A stretch of DNA of 64,000 bases from Pyropia haitanensis (GCA_008729055.1 SDUX01000001.1:1736001-1800000), one strand, 5' to 3'. Counted from the stretch's first letter, positions 1 through 10,855 are shown. The notes: a model not told the origin generated them from the letters alone. Numbers and translations are program-made.

Positions 1-1177
1 GCGGGACGGGGCGGCCACGCGTACGGGGCCACTGGCGGCGGCCGCCGCCTCGCTCACATGACTACGAGTGACGACTGGAGGCTCCGACGACGCCATGGCC
101 ACAGCAGGGTAGTGCGGTGCCCCAGGAGAAAGAAACAGAGAAGAAAGACAGAGTGGGGAGGACACCAAAGAGGACCCCGCCGGGGAGAGGGGGGGGGCAC
201 GCGCAGGCAGAACGGGGGTAGCCACAGACGGCAGCGGCCGGGGGTGGAGACAACAGCGTGAGGCGGGCTGGGCGGACGGCAGCCGACGGATGGCCGAGTG
301 CACAGTGTCCGCGTGCGGCTGCCGCCGCCGCGACGACGCGCGCCACAGATAGAGCCCGGTGGAGTCCAGTCACGCCACCGACACCTCACTGGCACCGAGT
401 CCGCCGCGAGGCAACGCAGTGAGACCGGGGGGGGGGTGCCGAGTATCTACTGTGGCGCGCGACAGCTCCCCACCCCCCCCCACACACCCCGGCAAGGAGC
501 GCGGCACACCCGCGTGGGCCTGTGCCGCACCCGCCTCTGCGACGTTGCGGGATATGTCTGATGTCTGCCTTGGATGGGCAGCGCCCTGTGGTTGGGGCCA
601 GGAGTCGCGGCCGCCCCCCGCGCGGCGGCCGGCGAGTGGTCGACGCCGGGAACTGCTGGCCAGCTGGTTGGTCGACCCGTGGTGGCGGGGTGCCGCGTTG
701 AAGCCCCTGCGGCGCAGCCGGTGTGCAGTCACAAGGGTACCCATCCTGTGACGCCGGGACGACCTATCTGGCAAAGGGCCGAGAACCCAGCTCGAGAGTG
801 AGCGGTGCACCAACCTCTATCCGCTCGCGGGTGCGCAAAAGGGGCGAAAAAATTGAGGGCCCCCCCGCGGAAAGTGGCCGACCCGCGGCTGTCTGGCGAG
901 GCGTTCCCGCGCAGATCTGTGTGCCTCCGAGTGCCGTCCGCCCGCGTGCAGGGACCGCACCGGGCACGCCCGCCCGTGGCCGCCCGCCCGCGCCGCCGCG
1001 GGCGACCGACCAGACGCGCCACGCGGCGGCCGCCGCCCTGCTGTCGGCGCCTGTCACCCGCAACCGCGCCTCCACCGCTGACTTTTCAAGACGCTGACCG
1101 CGGTGGCGGCGGCAGCGGCAGCGGCGGCGGCCGGCGCGGTGACACACGCCGCCCCCCCCCCCCCTCCTGTCGTTGTC
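1..1177. other. Intergenic, no gene seen
   Basis: This stretch is GC-rich, with several C and G runs and several short overlapping open frames. None shows a recognisable domain, a good ATG context or a splice pattern that yields a conserved protein. It includes the presumed promoter and 5' UTR of the CCDC47 gene. The last part is a GCG-rich run followed by a C run directly ahead of the chosen ATG. Confidence 0.5.
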
Positions 1178-2608
1178 ATGGGCGGTGGTGCCCGGGCCGT
1201 GCGCGCCGTCCTGGCGGCCGCCCTGCTGACGCTGACTGTCGGGGGCTTGTCGGCTGCGGGGATGGGGCTGGACGCTGCGGTGGGCGATGGTGAAGGCGCC
1301 GCCGCGACAGTTGCCGACCCCGCCCCGCCCGTCTTGGGCGGGGACGACGAGTTTGATGACTCGCTGGCGGCGCCGCTGCTGACGGCGGTGCCGGCGGCCG
1401 GGGTGCCGTCGCCCAGTGGTGTGGGTGAGGGTGAGGATGGTGGTGTCGCCGGAGGCAGTGGCGGTGGTGGCGGCGGTGGCGGCGTCGACGGCGGCAAGTC
1501 GCGGTGGTCGTCGGCGTCTGCGTTTACGCCGGCGGGCTTCCTCAGCCGCCTATCATCAGCCGGGGCCGACGGCGGTGACGTTGCGCTTGACGCGACGCAG
1601 GTGTGGTACTTTGAACGCATTGTCGCCGCCCTGTGTGCCGCGTATGTGGGCGTGTTCCTCTACGGCCGGGCGGTCAATGAGCGGGTGGCGGACCGCTGGG
1701 CGGCCACGCTGACCGAGGCGGTGGAGGGGGAGTTTGCGGCGGTGGGCGTCGACAGTGTGGGCACCAAGCTACACAAGGACGGGCAGGGCGTGTTCCACTT
1801 TTACGCGAGCGGCCGGCGGCACGCGGCGGCCCTCACTTGCACGCTCACGCTCAAGCGGCGGTACGACCTGTTTACCGTCCTCCAGACGCCCGTTGGCCGC
1901 AGCGACGCGGACCGGTGTGCGCTGCTGCTGACGCTGCCCGACGGCGACGGTGGCGGCGGCGGCAGCGGCGGTGGCGGCGGCAGCATGGAGCCGCTGATGT
2001 GGGCGCTGGTGCGTCAGCGGGAGGTGAAGCGCTTCCGCCGCGCCAACCGGGTACTCGAGGCGCTGGCAGGGCAGGTCGCGCCGCCCGCCGGCGACTGGGC
2101 CAACCCGTTCACCGCGCTGGCGGATCAGCCCGAGACGGGCGCGGCGCTGCTGCCGCCGAGCGCCGTCGAGGCGCTCGCTGCGCTCGCCCCCTGGCTTGTC
2201 TCCCTGCACATAACGGACTCTGGGGTGGGGAACCCGCAGGCGGGCGCCGCCCGGCGGGCGGTGGAGCTGGTCGTGGACGTGCCCGTCGGCGCCGCCGACG
2301 CGGAGATGGCCATGGTCGCGATGGTGTCGGTGCGGCTGGCGCTCTGGTACGCCGACTTCCTGCCCAACGTGCGGCTGCCGCCGGCGGTGCGCGCCCGCGC
2401 CGAGGCGGTGCGCGCGGACTGGGCGCACAAGGAGGCGGAGCCGGCGCGCCTGGCCGCAGCAGAGGCCCGTGCCGCGGAGCGGGAGGCGGCCGCGGAGCGG
2501 GAGGCGGCGGCGCGGAGCCCGGCGGCCCAGGCTAAGTACGAGGAGAAGATGCGGAAGAAGGGGCTTCGGAAGCGGCAGTCGGGGGGGCGCGTCATGGTGA
2601 TGCGGTGA
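1178..2608 (+). CDS. CCDC47: CCDC47 homologue (ER PAT-complex subunit, DUF1682)
   Basis: Single-exon gene of 476 aa. CCDC47 is an ER membrane protein with Ca2+-binding acidic regions. In animals it partners with Asterix in the PAT complex, which shields nascent multipass membrane proteins. Seen here: an N-terminal signal-like segment (MGGGARAVRAVLAAALL), an acidic/Gly linker at about residues 45-115, one membrane segment at about 145-165 (FERIVAALCAAYVGVFLYG), the conserved luminal/cytosolic core (HKDGQGVFHFYASGRR, RRYDLFTVLQTP), and a charged Ala/Arg/Glu helix ending in a basic KKGLRKRQ tail as in the family. The length matches the animal protein (about 480 aa). I chose the ATG at 1178 because the open frame upstream has only a GTG, and this ATG gives an immediate signal sequence. 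The poly-Gly/Ser insertions are local expansions. Confidence 0.88.
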   Translation: MGGGARAVRAVLAAALLTLTVGGLSAAGMGLDAAVGDGEGAAATVADPAPPVLGGDDEFDDSLAAPLLTAVPAAGVPSPSGVGEGEDGGVAGGSGGGGGGGGVDGGKSRWSSASAFTPAGFLSRLSSAGADGGDVALDATQVWYFERIVAALCAAYVGVFLYGRAVNERVADRWAATLTEAVEGEFAAVGVDSVGTKLHKDGQGVFHFYASGRRHAAALTCTLTLKRRYDLFTVLQTPVGRSDADRCALLLTLPDGDGGGGGSGGGGGSMEPLMWALVRQREVKRFRRANRVLEALAGQVAPPAGDWANPFTALADQPETGAALLPPSAVEALAALAPWLVSLHITDSGVGNPQAGAARRAVELVVDVPVGAADAEMAMVAMVSVRLALWYADFLPNVRLPPAVRARAEAVRADWAHKEAEPARLAAAEARAAEREAAAEREAAARSPAAQAKYEEKMRKKGLRKRQSGGRVMVMR

Positions 2609-3224
2609 CCCACGCCATTCGCGGTGGAGGTGTCGTGTGCACGTCTGTAGGTGGGCTTGGTGCAGCTGCTCGTTGTCGCGCTTGTGCCCCCGCATCCCCG
2701 TCGCGCATTTCTGCACTGTGGTTTTGATTCCCTCTTTTTTCCCTGCGGTTTCTTGATGCCTTATTGCTCTGCTCTGCGTTTTCTCTTCACGTGGTCGCCG
2801 TCGACGACGGAGGTGGCGGCGACGGTGCGACGAGCAGTGGTGTGCTGGTTGTGCACGGTGCGTCAACAGAGACACGGCTTGGATCGGGCGCGGCTAAGTA
2901 CAAGAGGAATGGTCCTCCACGCAGCCGAGTCGATAATTTGATGTAATTCGGGCGATGTCTGGAAGAAGTCAACGGTTTGAAACCTCTGGTTCGAAGAGCC
3001 AGCGTGCAGAGGTGGCACTCTCATTAGCGTCCGCCTGACGTGACCTACAGCAAGACGACCGTTGCATCGACCCGAAGCGAGCTGCAGCTGCGTGGCAGGT
3101 CGTGGCGGGTTTAGTCGTACCTCGACAAGTCTCGCGGCCTTGCGTGGCAGTTCTTTCTCCCTGTCGCTGCGGCTCAGACCGCGTCACCAAGACTGTCGTC
3201 TGGGCCCGCGTCGGCGCTACTAGG
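2609..3224. other. Intergenic between CCDC47 and UBC12
   Basis: Downstream UTR of CCDC47 and upstream region of UBC12. GC is lower than in the coding flanks and there are several T-rich stretches. A TTCGAA-centred hairpin near 2985-3003 superficially looks like a tRNA T-arm but has no matching acceptor or anticodon stems. I see no gene. Confidence 0.5.
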
Positions 3225-4018
3225 ATGTTCTCCTTCAAGCAGCAGTCCAAGGACAAGGGAAAGACTGGAGCTGCAGGTGCCGCAGCAGGGGGGGCCACAC
3301 CTGCTCCACGCCTACGCGCTGGACAGTTGCGTGCGCAGAAGGGTACGTTGTGGTGGAATCGCGCTGGAGGTCTCACTGTCGTGGGCTTGTGGTGGCGTCG
3401 CATCCTGTTCTTCATCCCTGGTGGCGTTGCACGCTTCCTACGGTGAGCAAAGCACTCACCACCCTTGTCGCTTGTCCGTCTCGCTGAACCCCGATGGGGC
3501 CTCTTCTGTTGTTCGTCCTCCTGTCCCGCCGGTACGCGTCCCCTTTGTGGCCCTCCGAACTGGTTGGACACGCAGACATCACCGACATCGACATGCCGCC
3601 GTCGATGGCGCTCACCTTTCCGAACGGTGCTTCGGATATGATGCACCTGGGACTATCGCTATCCCCTCCTGAGGGCCCCTACCACCCTGGGACGTTCCAC
3701 TTCTCCATCTCGATCCCCGACGGGTACCCGCACTCGCCGCCCAAGGTGCACTGCAACACCAAGGTGTTCCACCCCAACATCGACCTGGAGGGCCACGTCT
3801 GCCTCAACATCCTGCGTCAGGATTGGAAGCCGGTACTGACGCTGTCGGCGGTTCTGTACGGTCTGCAGCTGCTGTTTTTGGAGCCGAACGCGGACGACCC
3901 ACTCAACTCTGAGGCAGCCGAGGCGCTAAAGGCCGGCGGCGTATCGTGGGAGAGGCTGGTGGCCAAGACGTTGAGGGGTGGCTACGTCGGGGGAACGCGG
4001 TTTGACAAGGTCGTCTAG
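3225..4018 (+). CDS. UBC12: NEDD8-conjugating enzyme E2 (UBC12/UBE2M)
   Basis: Two exons, 3225-3342 and 3576-4018, give 186 aa, the usual UBC12 length. The enzyme takes NEDD8 from the E1 and passes it to cullins. Exon 1 encodes the N-terminal extension MFSFKQQ followed by Lys/Ala/Gly. This is the UBC12-specific tail (MIKLFSLKQQ-like in other species) that docks on the E1 and DCN1. Exon 2 carries the UBC fold: the HPN motif at about 105-107 and the active-site cysteine at about residue 115 in HVCLNILRQDWKPVLT, then YGLQLLFLEPN and the C-terminal RGGYVGGTRFD. The intron (3343-3575, 233 nt) starts GTACGT and ends CGCAG; joining restores the conserved Gln-Lys-Asp codons. The 3' end faces that of the SPC3 gene, 245 bp away. 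Confidence 0.93.
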
Positions 4019-4263
4019 CGTCTGTGCGGCAGCGCGCTCATTTTGTCCCCGTGTTTGCACTCCTTTGCTGCGATGGGCTGCTGCCCTTTGATGGGCGGTT
4101 GGGTAGAGCGGTTCGCCAGTTGTACCATTTTGTTCTCCTTTCCAAGAAAGGTTTGCCCACACCTCCAGCGTCAGTTCACTGTATCGGCGCTGCTTGTTTC
4201 CCGCTACGCGCCATTTGTGAACAACGCGTTGCTCCCCCGCTCATCGTCTTCTTCATCCTACTG

Positions 4264-5177
4264 TCATTTTGTGTACTCTGAGGGCATGGTGTAGGGCTCC
4301 CCCTCCACACCCCCGTACGCCAGCCCGCCCACGCGGGGCATGAGGCTCCACCGTAGCCACAGGCGGACGGGCGCACCTCGCAGGCCCACGCCCCAGTCCT
4401 TGAGGCTGTACTTCACCCAGCCCTTGGCGACCTTGACAACCGCTGTATCACGACCACTGATCATGCGGTCCCACACCACCACCTCGTTGCGCACGTGGGA
4501 GGTAGAGTTGGCGTACGCGGCCGTAACGTAGGCGTAGACGTGAGCGGTGTTGGTGTGGAAGAGTGGGCGCAGGTCCGCGTCAATGTCAAGAGACAAGTAC
4601 GCCTGGTCGCACTGCTCGTCGGGCAGGTAGCGCCTGTGCATGAGGGACAGGGGGTTGGCGGGAGTCGGAGGCCGAGCGTGTCGAGACCCCCCTCCAAAAA
4701 ACGGCGCATAGCGAAATGGGCCAACAGGATGGAGAGTGGGAAAGCCAGAGGGACAAAACGTGTGAGACTCGGGCGTTACAAACAGATGCACACGCCCAAC
4801 ACGCCGGCCCGTGCTGCTCTCCAGAGTTCGCCAGCGCCACGCAGCGAAGCTGCGCGCTCCTGAACGTCGACGTCTCAGAGCCCCACACTAAACCCCCTTC
4901 CTCTGTCCAGGCACCGCACGCACCCCTCCCCCTCCTTATCGCTTCGAACACCCACCCAAGCCATCCCTATACCCCCCCCTCTTCCCGTGCCACAGAGACG
5001 GCCGCTACCCACCGCGCGACAGACGTACAAAAACGCGAGCGAGTTGACCCGAACCGACACGTCCCGCGGGTCTGGCGTCAGTAGTGACGGACCGCAAGCG
5101 ATGGCAATGGCCAGCAGAAGCACCGCGCCAATGGAGTAGGAAGAAAGGATGGACGCCCGGGTTCCCGCCGAGTGCAT
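4264..5177 (-). CDS. SPC3: Signal peptidase complex subunit 3 (SPC3/SPCS3)
   Basis: Two exons on the minus strand, 5177-5029 and 4633-4264, give 172 aa, close to the family length of about 180. SPC3 is the essential type II membrane subunit that supports the catalytic subunit of ER signal peptidase. Exon 1 gives a short cytosolic N-terminus and one membrane segment at about residues 10-33 (SYSIGAVLLLAIAIAC). Exon 2 gives the luminal domain with family motifs: SLDIDADLRPLFHTNT, VVVWDRMI, a KYSLKDWGVGLRG segment and LRWSLMPRVGGL. The intron (4634-5028, 395 nt) has a GTACGT donor and a GCACAG acceptor and splits a Leu codon (TT/G). The 5' end lies about 560 bp from the kinase-like gene upstream; the 3' end converges on UBC12. 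Confidence 0.88.
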
Positions 5178-5736
5178 GGTGCGGGGCAGTGTGGAGAGCG
5201 TAGAGGTAATAGGACAAGGCGCCGGAATAGGGACAAAGAGGGGCGTCAGGCAGCGACGCTGGAGGTTGGGCGGACAGAGAGTTGACGCACCGAGATGATG
5301 ATGAGGCCTTCGTGATGATGGAGCCCACGAGGGCCAGTTCGCTCGCAGACGGCGGGTTTGCGTCAGCGCTTGCAACGAAAGGCGGCGACCAAGACGTCAT
5401 CAAGTGCTCCGTCGGCTGACACCTGATCCACTATTTGTGTAAAATTCTTACCAATACATGCCTGCGTCATGAACAGCTCCACGGAAGTTGGTGACCGACG
5501 ATGGCTGCACAGACGCTGGTGTCGACGATGGCCGTTCGTAGCAGGGCAAAAAACGGCCAGGGCGGCCGTGTCCGCGCCGCGCCTCCTACCGAGAGCAATA
5601 ACGGACAGAGGCAGGTGGGAACGGCAACGGGTGGCGTCAGCGCCACGGCTACGGAAAGACAAAAAAAAACAGCACCATGAAACCATCACGGGTGGGTGTT
5701 CAGCGCTGCTGTCCAATGCACGACGCTGCCTGGTCA
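5178..5736. other. Intergenic between SPC3 and the kinase-like gene
   Basis: Presumed promoter and 5' UTR of SPC3 and terminator region of the gene upstream on the same strand. It has a few short A runs, including A9 near 5661. I see no conserved coding segment. Confidence 0.45.
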
Positions 5737-7275
5737 TCATCCCTCCGATGATGCGGCCTGCCGCGCCGACAGCAGCTCCGCCGTGCGAGCAATGAGCCAA
5801 CGCGCGTGCCACACACTCTTATTGTACGAGTTGCTGCCACACATGCCCGCCCGCGCCTCCAGCACCGACGGCGACGCGCGGATGCGGGCCCAGTGATAGG
5901 AGACGACGAGGACCGCCAGGTCCAGCAGCGCAGCCTCGTAGGCGGTCACCGGCTCATCAAGCGGTGCCATGCGCGCCGCAGCCGCCGCGTCGGGGGCGGC
6001 ACCGGCGGCGACCAGCGCGGCCACCAGCGCGGTGTGGTAGTGGCGGAGCCAGGCCTTCTCCGCGACGCCGTCGGTCGACAGGCAAGACGCGGCCGCCGAC
6101 GTGGCGAGGCAATACGCCACATCCGTGGCGGGGTTGCCCCAGCCCGTCCACTGCCAGTCAAGGACGCCAACTTCGGGGCTGGCGGCGGGGTCAGCACCGC
6201 CGCTGTCGACGGCCGCGGGCGGGTCACGGAAGAAAAAAGTTGGCGGCCTTGGCATCCCCATGAAGAAGACAGCGGGCCCCCCTCCCGCCGTGGACCGCGG
6301 CGGCCACCTGTGCCGCCACCCCCCCGAGCGCCTCCCCATACGCGTCAGGCTTCAACGGCGTGCCTGGTGGCACGGCCGCCCACAGGGACTCCCCCGCAGA
6401 GTCAAAGCGGGCGACAGTGGCGGACCAAGCGTCGGCCAGAGACGCGGGCGTCACTGGCGATTGTCGACCTGGCGCCCAATACGTGCCCTGCTCCCAAACC
6501 AGACCGCCCAGCCCGTGGCTGTGGTCGTCGCCGCCAGTGCCGCCATTGGAGGCCGACCCGTCTGGCGAGGGGCTCACCCAGAAGAATCCATGTACCCGCG
6601 CCAACAAGGTCAGCACCCCCTTCAGTTGCGGGGCGTCGAGCAGCCCCGCCTGGGCCCACCCGTCAGCGGGCGAAAAGTCTGCCAGCAGCAGCCCCCACCG
6701 GCAGTCATTCAGCGGCAGAGGCGCTCCCGAAGTGGCCATAGCAGCAGCGGCTGCGGCAGAGGCCGCAGCGGCGGAGGCGGCAGGCGGTGCGCTCCCCCCC
6801 TCGCCCCTCGCACTTCCCCCTCCCCCAGCGGTCGTGGCGACGTGGTACGGCCGGGAAAGCCGCACCCCCCCACGTCGTTCGAGCACGTCTGGGGCTGCAG
6901 AAGAGAGGAAAGCCGCTTTTACGGCATACGAACGCATGTGTCGGGCAAGCTTGAACGGCGCCGACGCCGCCTTGAGGCGGACGTGGGCCAGGTCGGCCAT
7001 AACCACGCGTTTATAAAACACGCTTGCGGGCATCGGCTCCGCGTGCACACCCTCCGCAGGAGTCAGCACCAGCCGCACCGCGTCGCTCATCAGGTAACGC
7101 ACGGCCGTGGCCTCAGGAGCTGCATACGCGGCTATTCGCCCCGGAGCGCCCGCAATGGCGGTCGACAGCCACGTCGCGGTGAGGGGTTCCCCGTCCAAAT
7201 CACGGGCCACGTCGGCGGCGTGCGCGCTGCTGCCGCCACTGCCGCCCGCGGACGACGGTGCCGGCAATATCACCA
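5737..7275 (-). CDS. Small-molecule kinase-like domain (APH/EcKinase fold), frame broken
   Basis: Minus-strand coding in two frames. The first part (7275 to about 6239) starts with DLDGEPLTATWLSTAIAG, typical of the N-terminus of EcKinase/DUF1679-type phosphotransferases, and ends with the catalytic LLHGDAKAANFF. The second part (to 5737) supplies VGVLDWQWTGWGNPATDVAYCL, the metal-binding Asp block, and a helical C-terminus. The two join if one A is removed from the A6 run at 6233-6238 (T6 on the coding strand). The substrate is unknown; family members phosphorylate aminoglycosides, choline or similar alcohols. No ATG lies ahead of the domain start, and the preceding phosphatase domain runs into it, so this may be the C-terminal half of one fused protein. 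It could instead be a decaying gene. Confidence 0.6.
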
Positions 7276-8628
7276 CCCCCACATGGTGCAGTGCAACAGC
7301 GGGTCCGCAACGCCTGCCGCGCGGATAGCCTTCGCGAGCGCGGCGTGGCCCCCCTCCCGCCCCGCGGCGGCGGCGTACGCGGGCCCCGTCGCGAGCAGCC
7401 CGTACCGGTGACCCACACGCCCCCCGCGGCGGTGCACCAGCTGGCAGCCCAACAGGTCGGTGAGGGTGCCGCCGCGGCAACGAAGGAGTGCCTCGTGGGC
7501 GGCGGCTGTGTCCCACACACTGGACGCCAGGTTCATCACGGCCACGTGGGCGGCGCCGCTGGCAACAGCAAGCAGCTTGGCGCCCGCGCCACCGAGGGGC
7601 ACCACCGTGTCCGCCTTCACCAGTGAGGTGACCGCCCGGAGAACGGGGTCCGTAGGTGCCGCGGAGCCCGTCAAAACCAGCCCGTCAGCCTCGGTCGGGA
7701 GCGACGTTGCCGCAGGCAAGCCCACAACCCCCGACCCGACCAGTGCGGCAAGGACTGGTGCGCCGTCGTGAAAAGGGAGACCAATGGCTCCGGCGACGGC
7801 CCTGCCGTCCACAGAGATGCCCAGCAGGCACTGCACAGACGACAGGCGGCCGGCCACAAACTCACCCGTCCCGTCCACGGGATCCATAAAAGAGGCACAC
7901 CTTGTCAAGCGGAACTGCTGTCAAGTCAGGGGGGGTGACCAGCCCCGCGGGCGTCTCGGCGCGCAACGCGTCCTCGCCCGCTACCGCCGCCGCCGTCGCC
8001 ACTGCCGTCGCTGCGGGGCCGTCGGCCGTTCCGACATCGCCAGCGCACTCCCCCTCGCCGGCCTCGTCCTCCTCGGCCACAATCGATATACCGGGGAACG
8101 CCGTCCGGGGGGGCCCCAGCATCGCCCGCTGCGCCGCAATGTCCGCCACCGTCAGCGCCGACCGCGGGTCCCCCTCCTCCTCTTGTACCGGACGCCCAGG
8201 CCGGCAGTGTCGCCGGCCGACGACCCGCCGCGCCGCGCCTGCACAGACCGGATCACCGCACAAGCGCGGGCGACCGCGTCGGTGGCCGCGCCAAGGAGGC
8301 ACCCGACATCAATGGTGGCTGCGGGGGTGGGGGAAGGGGGGCGCGTGCCGCCTCGACCGCCGTTGGCGGTCGAGGCAACGCCAGCTGCCGCGTGGGGCGG
8401 GGGGGGCGCCATGGTCGCCGATGGCTGGGCCGACCTGCCACCGCGGCTGGCCTGAGGAGTGGCGACAGGGTTTGGGGACACGAGGCGGCGGCCTGTGCGG
8501 GCAGCCGAGTTGCAGCTGCCGTGGCGAGGCAGCCCTGCCGGGATGGCAAAGGCAGCCATTGGTTGCCAACGGCACGTTGTGGGTGTGGTGGCGTAGGCGA
8601 TGCAAGGTGTTTTTCTAGCTGGGCCCAT
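7276..8628 (-). CDS. Inositol-monophosphatase-superfamily protein, frame broken
   Basis: Minus strand. It carries the Mg2+/Li+ phosphatase signature: VAEEDEA (the EE pair), MDPVDGT (catalytic DP-D-GT) and SVWDTAAAHEALL (the WD motif). These fit a 3'(2'),5'-bisphosphate nucleotidase or IMPase-like enzyme hydrolysing a small phosphate ester. ATGs at 8628 and 8559 are both possible; the sequence after them is Ala/Pro/Ser-rich and could be a targeting peptide. Three frame changes are needed: one base added around 8170-8183, one A removed from A4 at 7888-7891, and one base added at the C5 run 7276-7280. The last would run the frame straight into the kinase domain downstream. As read, the phosphatase frame stops (TGA) just after CTMWGW. 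Breaks of mixed sign at short runs differ from the pattern in other genes here, so genuine decay is possible. Confidence 0.62.
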
Positions 8629-9074
8629 GGTCGATGCGCTCACCCCTCCCAATGGGATCACTGTGACCGGTTAAGGGAATTGACAGCATACGAAGTGGAC
8701 TTGGGAAGGGAGTTGGCCACAGTAGTTGATGACTCATTCCACTTCGGACCACACTGGGTGGTTGGTGCCTTGCTGCAGCCGCTGTCGGCCAGTCAGCCAG
8801 CAACGCGCAGACGCGGGGTCGTGGGGAGGTCCTGTCTCCCCGAGGTCGTGCCCGCTCCCGCTGTTGCCACTCGACTCGGCTCGCTGACGCGCCTCCAGTT
8901 CTCTCCCGACGTGAGCGTTTGCTCCAGCTGCCCCGTCCTGTTGGTGGTGGTCAGAGCCTGGGCGGTGTGCTGCTGCTGCTGGTGCTGTTGGGTCTGGTTG
9001 TGACGGCACAGCGGCCGTCTGCGGTTGGTTTCTCGGCTCGCTCGCTGCCTGCCGCGGCGGCGGCTCGTCTTGCC
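8629..9074. other. Divergent intergenic region
   Basis: This lies between the 5' ends of the phosphatase-like gene (-) and the thioredoxin-UBX gene (+), so it should hold both promoters. I see no clear TATA box and no coding segment. Confidence 0.45.
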
Positions 9075-10855
9075 ATGGGGGTGGACTATATCCATAACGT
9101 GGCAGGCTTTCGGTCGCTGCTTTCCTCGTCGGGGAACAAGCTTGTACGTCAGGGCAGGTAGGCTGCTGTCGGCGGCCATGGGCGCATGGCTGTCGCCTTC
9201 GGGCAGGGGTGTGCGGTGGTGGACACGTTGGGGGATGGTGGATGGGCCGGGGGAAAAGTGCGGGGGTGGACTGCCACGCACGCCTGTGGTGCGTGCGGCG
9301 GTGGCCGAGTTGCGTGGGGGAGTGTATGCGGCGCGTTGGCGTCCGCGGCACCGAACCCGCATGTCGCTGCCTGTGTCATGCAGGGATCTAACGAGCTGTT
9401 ATGCGGGTTGGTCCCAGCTGTGTCGCCCTCTTTGTCCGTGGTCACCTGTGCTCTTTTTCTTTCCTCTTCGACTCTACAATTTGTGTTTGTGTCTGACGAG
9501 CGCAGGTGGTCGTCGACTTTACCGCGACATGGTGTGGTCCGTGCCGGGCCATCGCGCCCCTCTTTGAGCGTCTTGCTAGTGAGCACGCGGCGGTGGCGGT
9601 GTTTGTCAAGGTGGACGTGGATGACGCGGCCGACGTGGCTCGTGAGTGCAGCGTGTCGTCCATGCCGACCTTTCACTTTTACCGCTCTGGGTCGCTGGTG
9701 CACCAGTTCTCTGGCGCCGACCCGGCGCAGCTGAACGCGGCGATTGCGCAGCACGCGCCGTCGGCCGCGTCGGTGTCGTTTTCGGGGTCTGGCAACCGGC
9801 TGGGCTCGTCAACTGGGGGAGCACCGCGCATTGACTGGGGGGCGCCCAACGTCGCGGCGTCCCTGGCCGGCAGCGGATCTGGCGCGGCCGCCGCGGCAGC
9901 AGCGCCGGCTGCAGCGCCGGCTGCAGCGCCGGCTGCAGCGCCGGGCACGGGTGGCGGTGAGGGAGCCGCCTCGTCGGCTGACGCGGCGGCGGCTGCTCCG
10001 CCCAAGAATGACCGTCGCTTGGCCGTGAATGAGTCCTTCCTGGCGTCCCTGTTGGAGATGGGCTTCCCCCGCGTTCGTGCAGAGAAGGCACTCATCCTCA
10101 CTGGCAACAAGAGCGTGGATGCCGCGATGGAGTGGGTGTTTGCGCACTCGGATGACGCGGATATTGACGAGCCACTGCAGGTGGTGACGTCGGCCGAGGA
10201 CGGGGCGCCGGTCAAGCCGACCCTCACAGAGGAGGAGGCGCGCGCCAAGGGGCGGGCGCTCGTTGCCGCCGCCCGCGCCAAGCGGGAGGCGATTGAAAAG
10301 GCCGAGGCGATTGAGCGGGAGAAGTCGCGGATCTCGTCGGGCAAGGCGATCAGCAAGACCCGCGAGGAGCTCGACGCGCTCCAACGCAAGCGCGATATGG
10401 AGGCGCGCAAAAAGGAAAAGGTGGACGCGGCGGCGGCCAAGGCCCGCATCCGCGCGCTGCTGGCGGCGGACAAGGCCGAGCGGATGGCGCGGGCGAGCCC
10501 CGCCGCCGCCGCGGCCGCCGCCGCCGCCGCCGAGGCCGACGCGTCGCGGGCGGCGACGGAGCGCGCGGCGGCGGCGGCCGCGGCGCGGCCCGCGCCTGGC
10601 CCCACCCCGACCGAGGGGGTGGTGCAGCTGCGGCTGCCGGGCGGCGAGCGGCTGACGTCCACGTTTGGCGCCGACGCGCCGCTGCGGGCGGTGGCCACGT
10701 ACGTGGCGGGGCAGCGGCCCGAGCTGGCCGGCGCGTTTGCGCTGCAGCAGCTGGCGCCACCACGGCGGGTGTACACGGAGGGGGACTTGGATGGGACTAC
10801 CTGTGCGGGCGCGGGGCTGCTCCCCCGGGGGGCGCTGATGGTCATCCGCCGTTGA
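9075..10855 (+). CDS. Thioredoxin-UBA-UBX protein (probable p97/CDC48 adaptor)
   Basis: Two exons, 9075-9143 and 9506-10855, give 472 aa. Exon 1 encodes the first strand and helix of a thioredoxin fold. Exon 2 begins [13 protein letters not shown] with the redox CxxC at about residues 33 and 36 and the cis-proline segment [10 protein letters not shown] linker with four copies of a 12-bp Ala/Pro repeat (9898-9945) follows. Next comes a UBA domain at about 195-240 ([30 protein letters not shown]), a charged coiled coil at about 250-345, and a C-terminal UBX domain at about 390-472 ([12 protein letters not shown] ... [28 protein letters not shown]). UBX domains bind p97/CDC48 and UBA binds ubiquitin, so this is probably a CDC48 cofactor of UBXN1 layout with a redox domain added. 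The intron (9144-9505) has a GTACGT donor and a CGCAG acceptor. Confidence 0.85.
9898..9945 (+). repeat. 12-bp tandem repeat in the UBX gene linker
   Basis: About four copies of GCAGCGCCGGCT encode an Ala/Pro linker between the thioredoxin and UBA domains. The unit is a multiple of three, so copy number can change without shifting the frame. Confidence 0.8.

Noticed and set aside
1103..1177. GTG-initiated extension of the CCDC47 homologue
   Set aside because: Nuclear genes start at ATG almost always, and the ATG at 1178 gives an immediate signal sequence as expected for this ER protein.
2960..3010. Possible tRNA from the GGTTCGAA sequence
   Set aside because: Only a TTCGAA-centred hairpin is present. 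There is no acceptor, anticodon or D stem at the right spacing.
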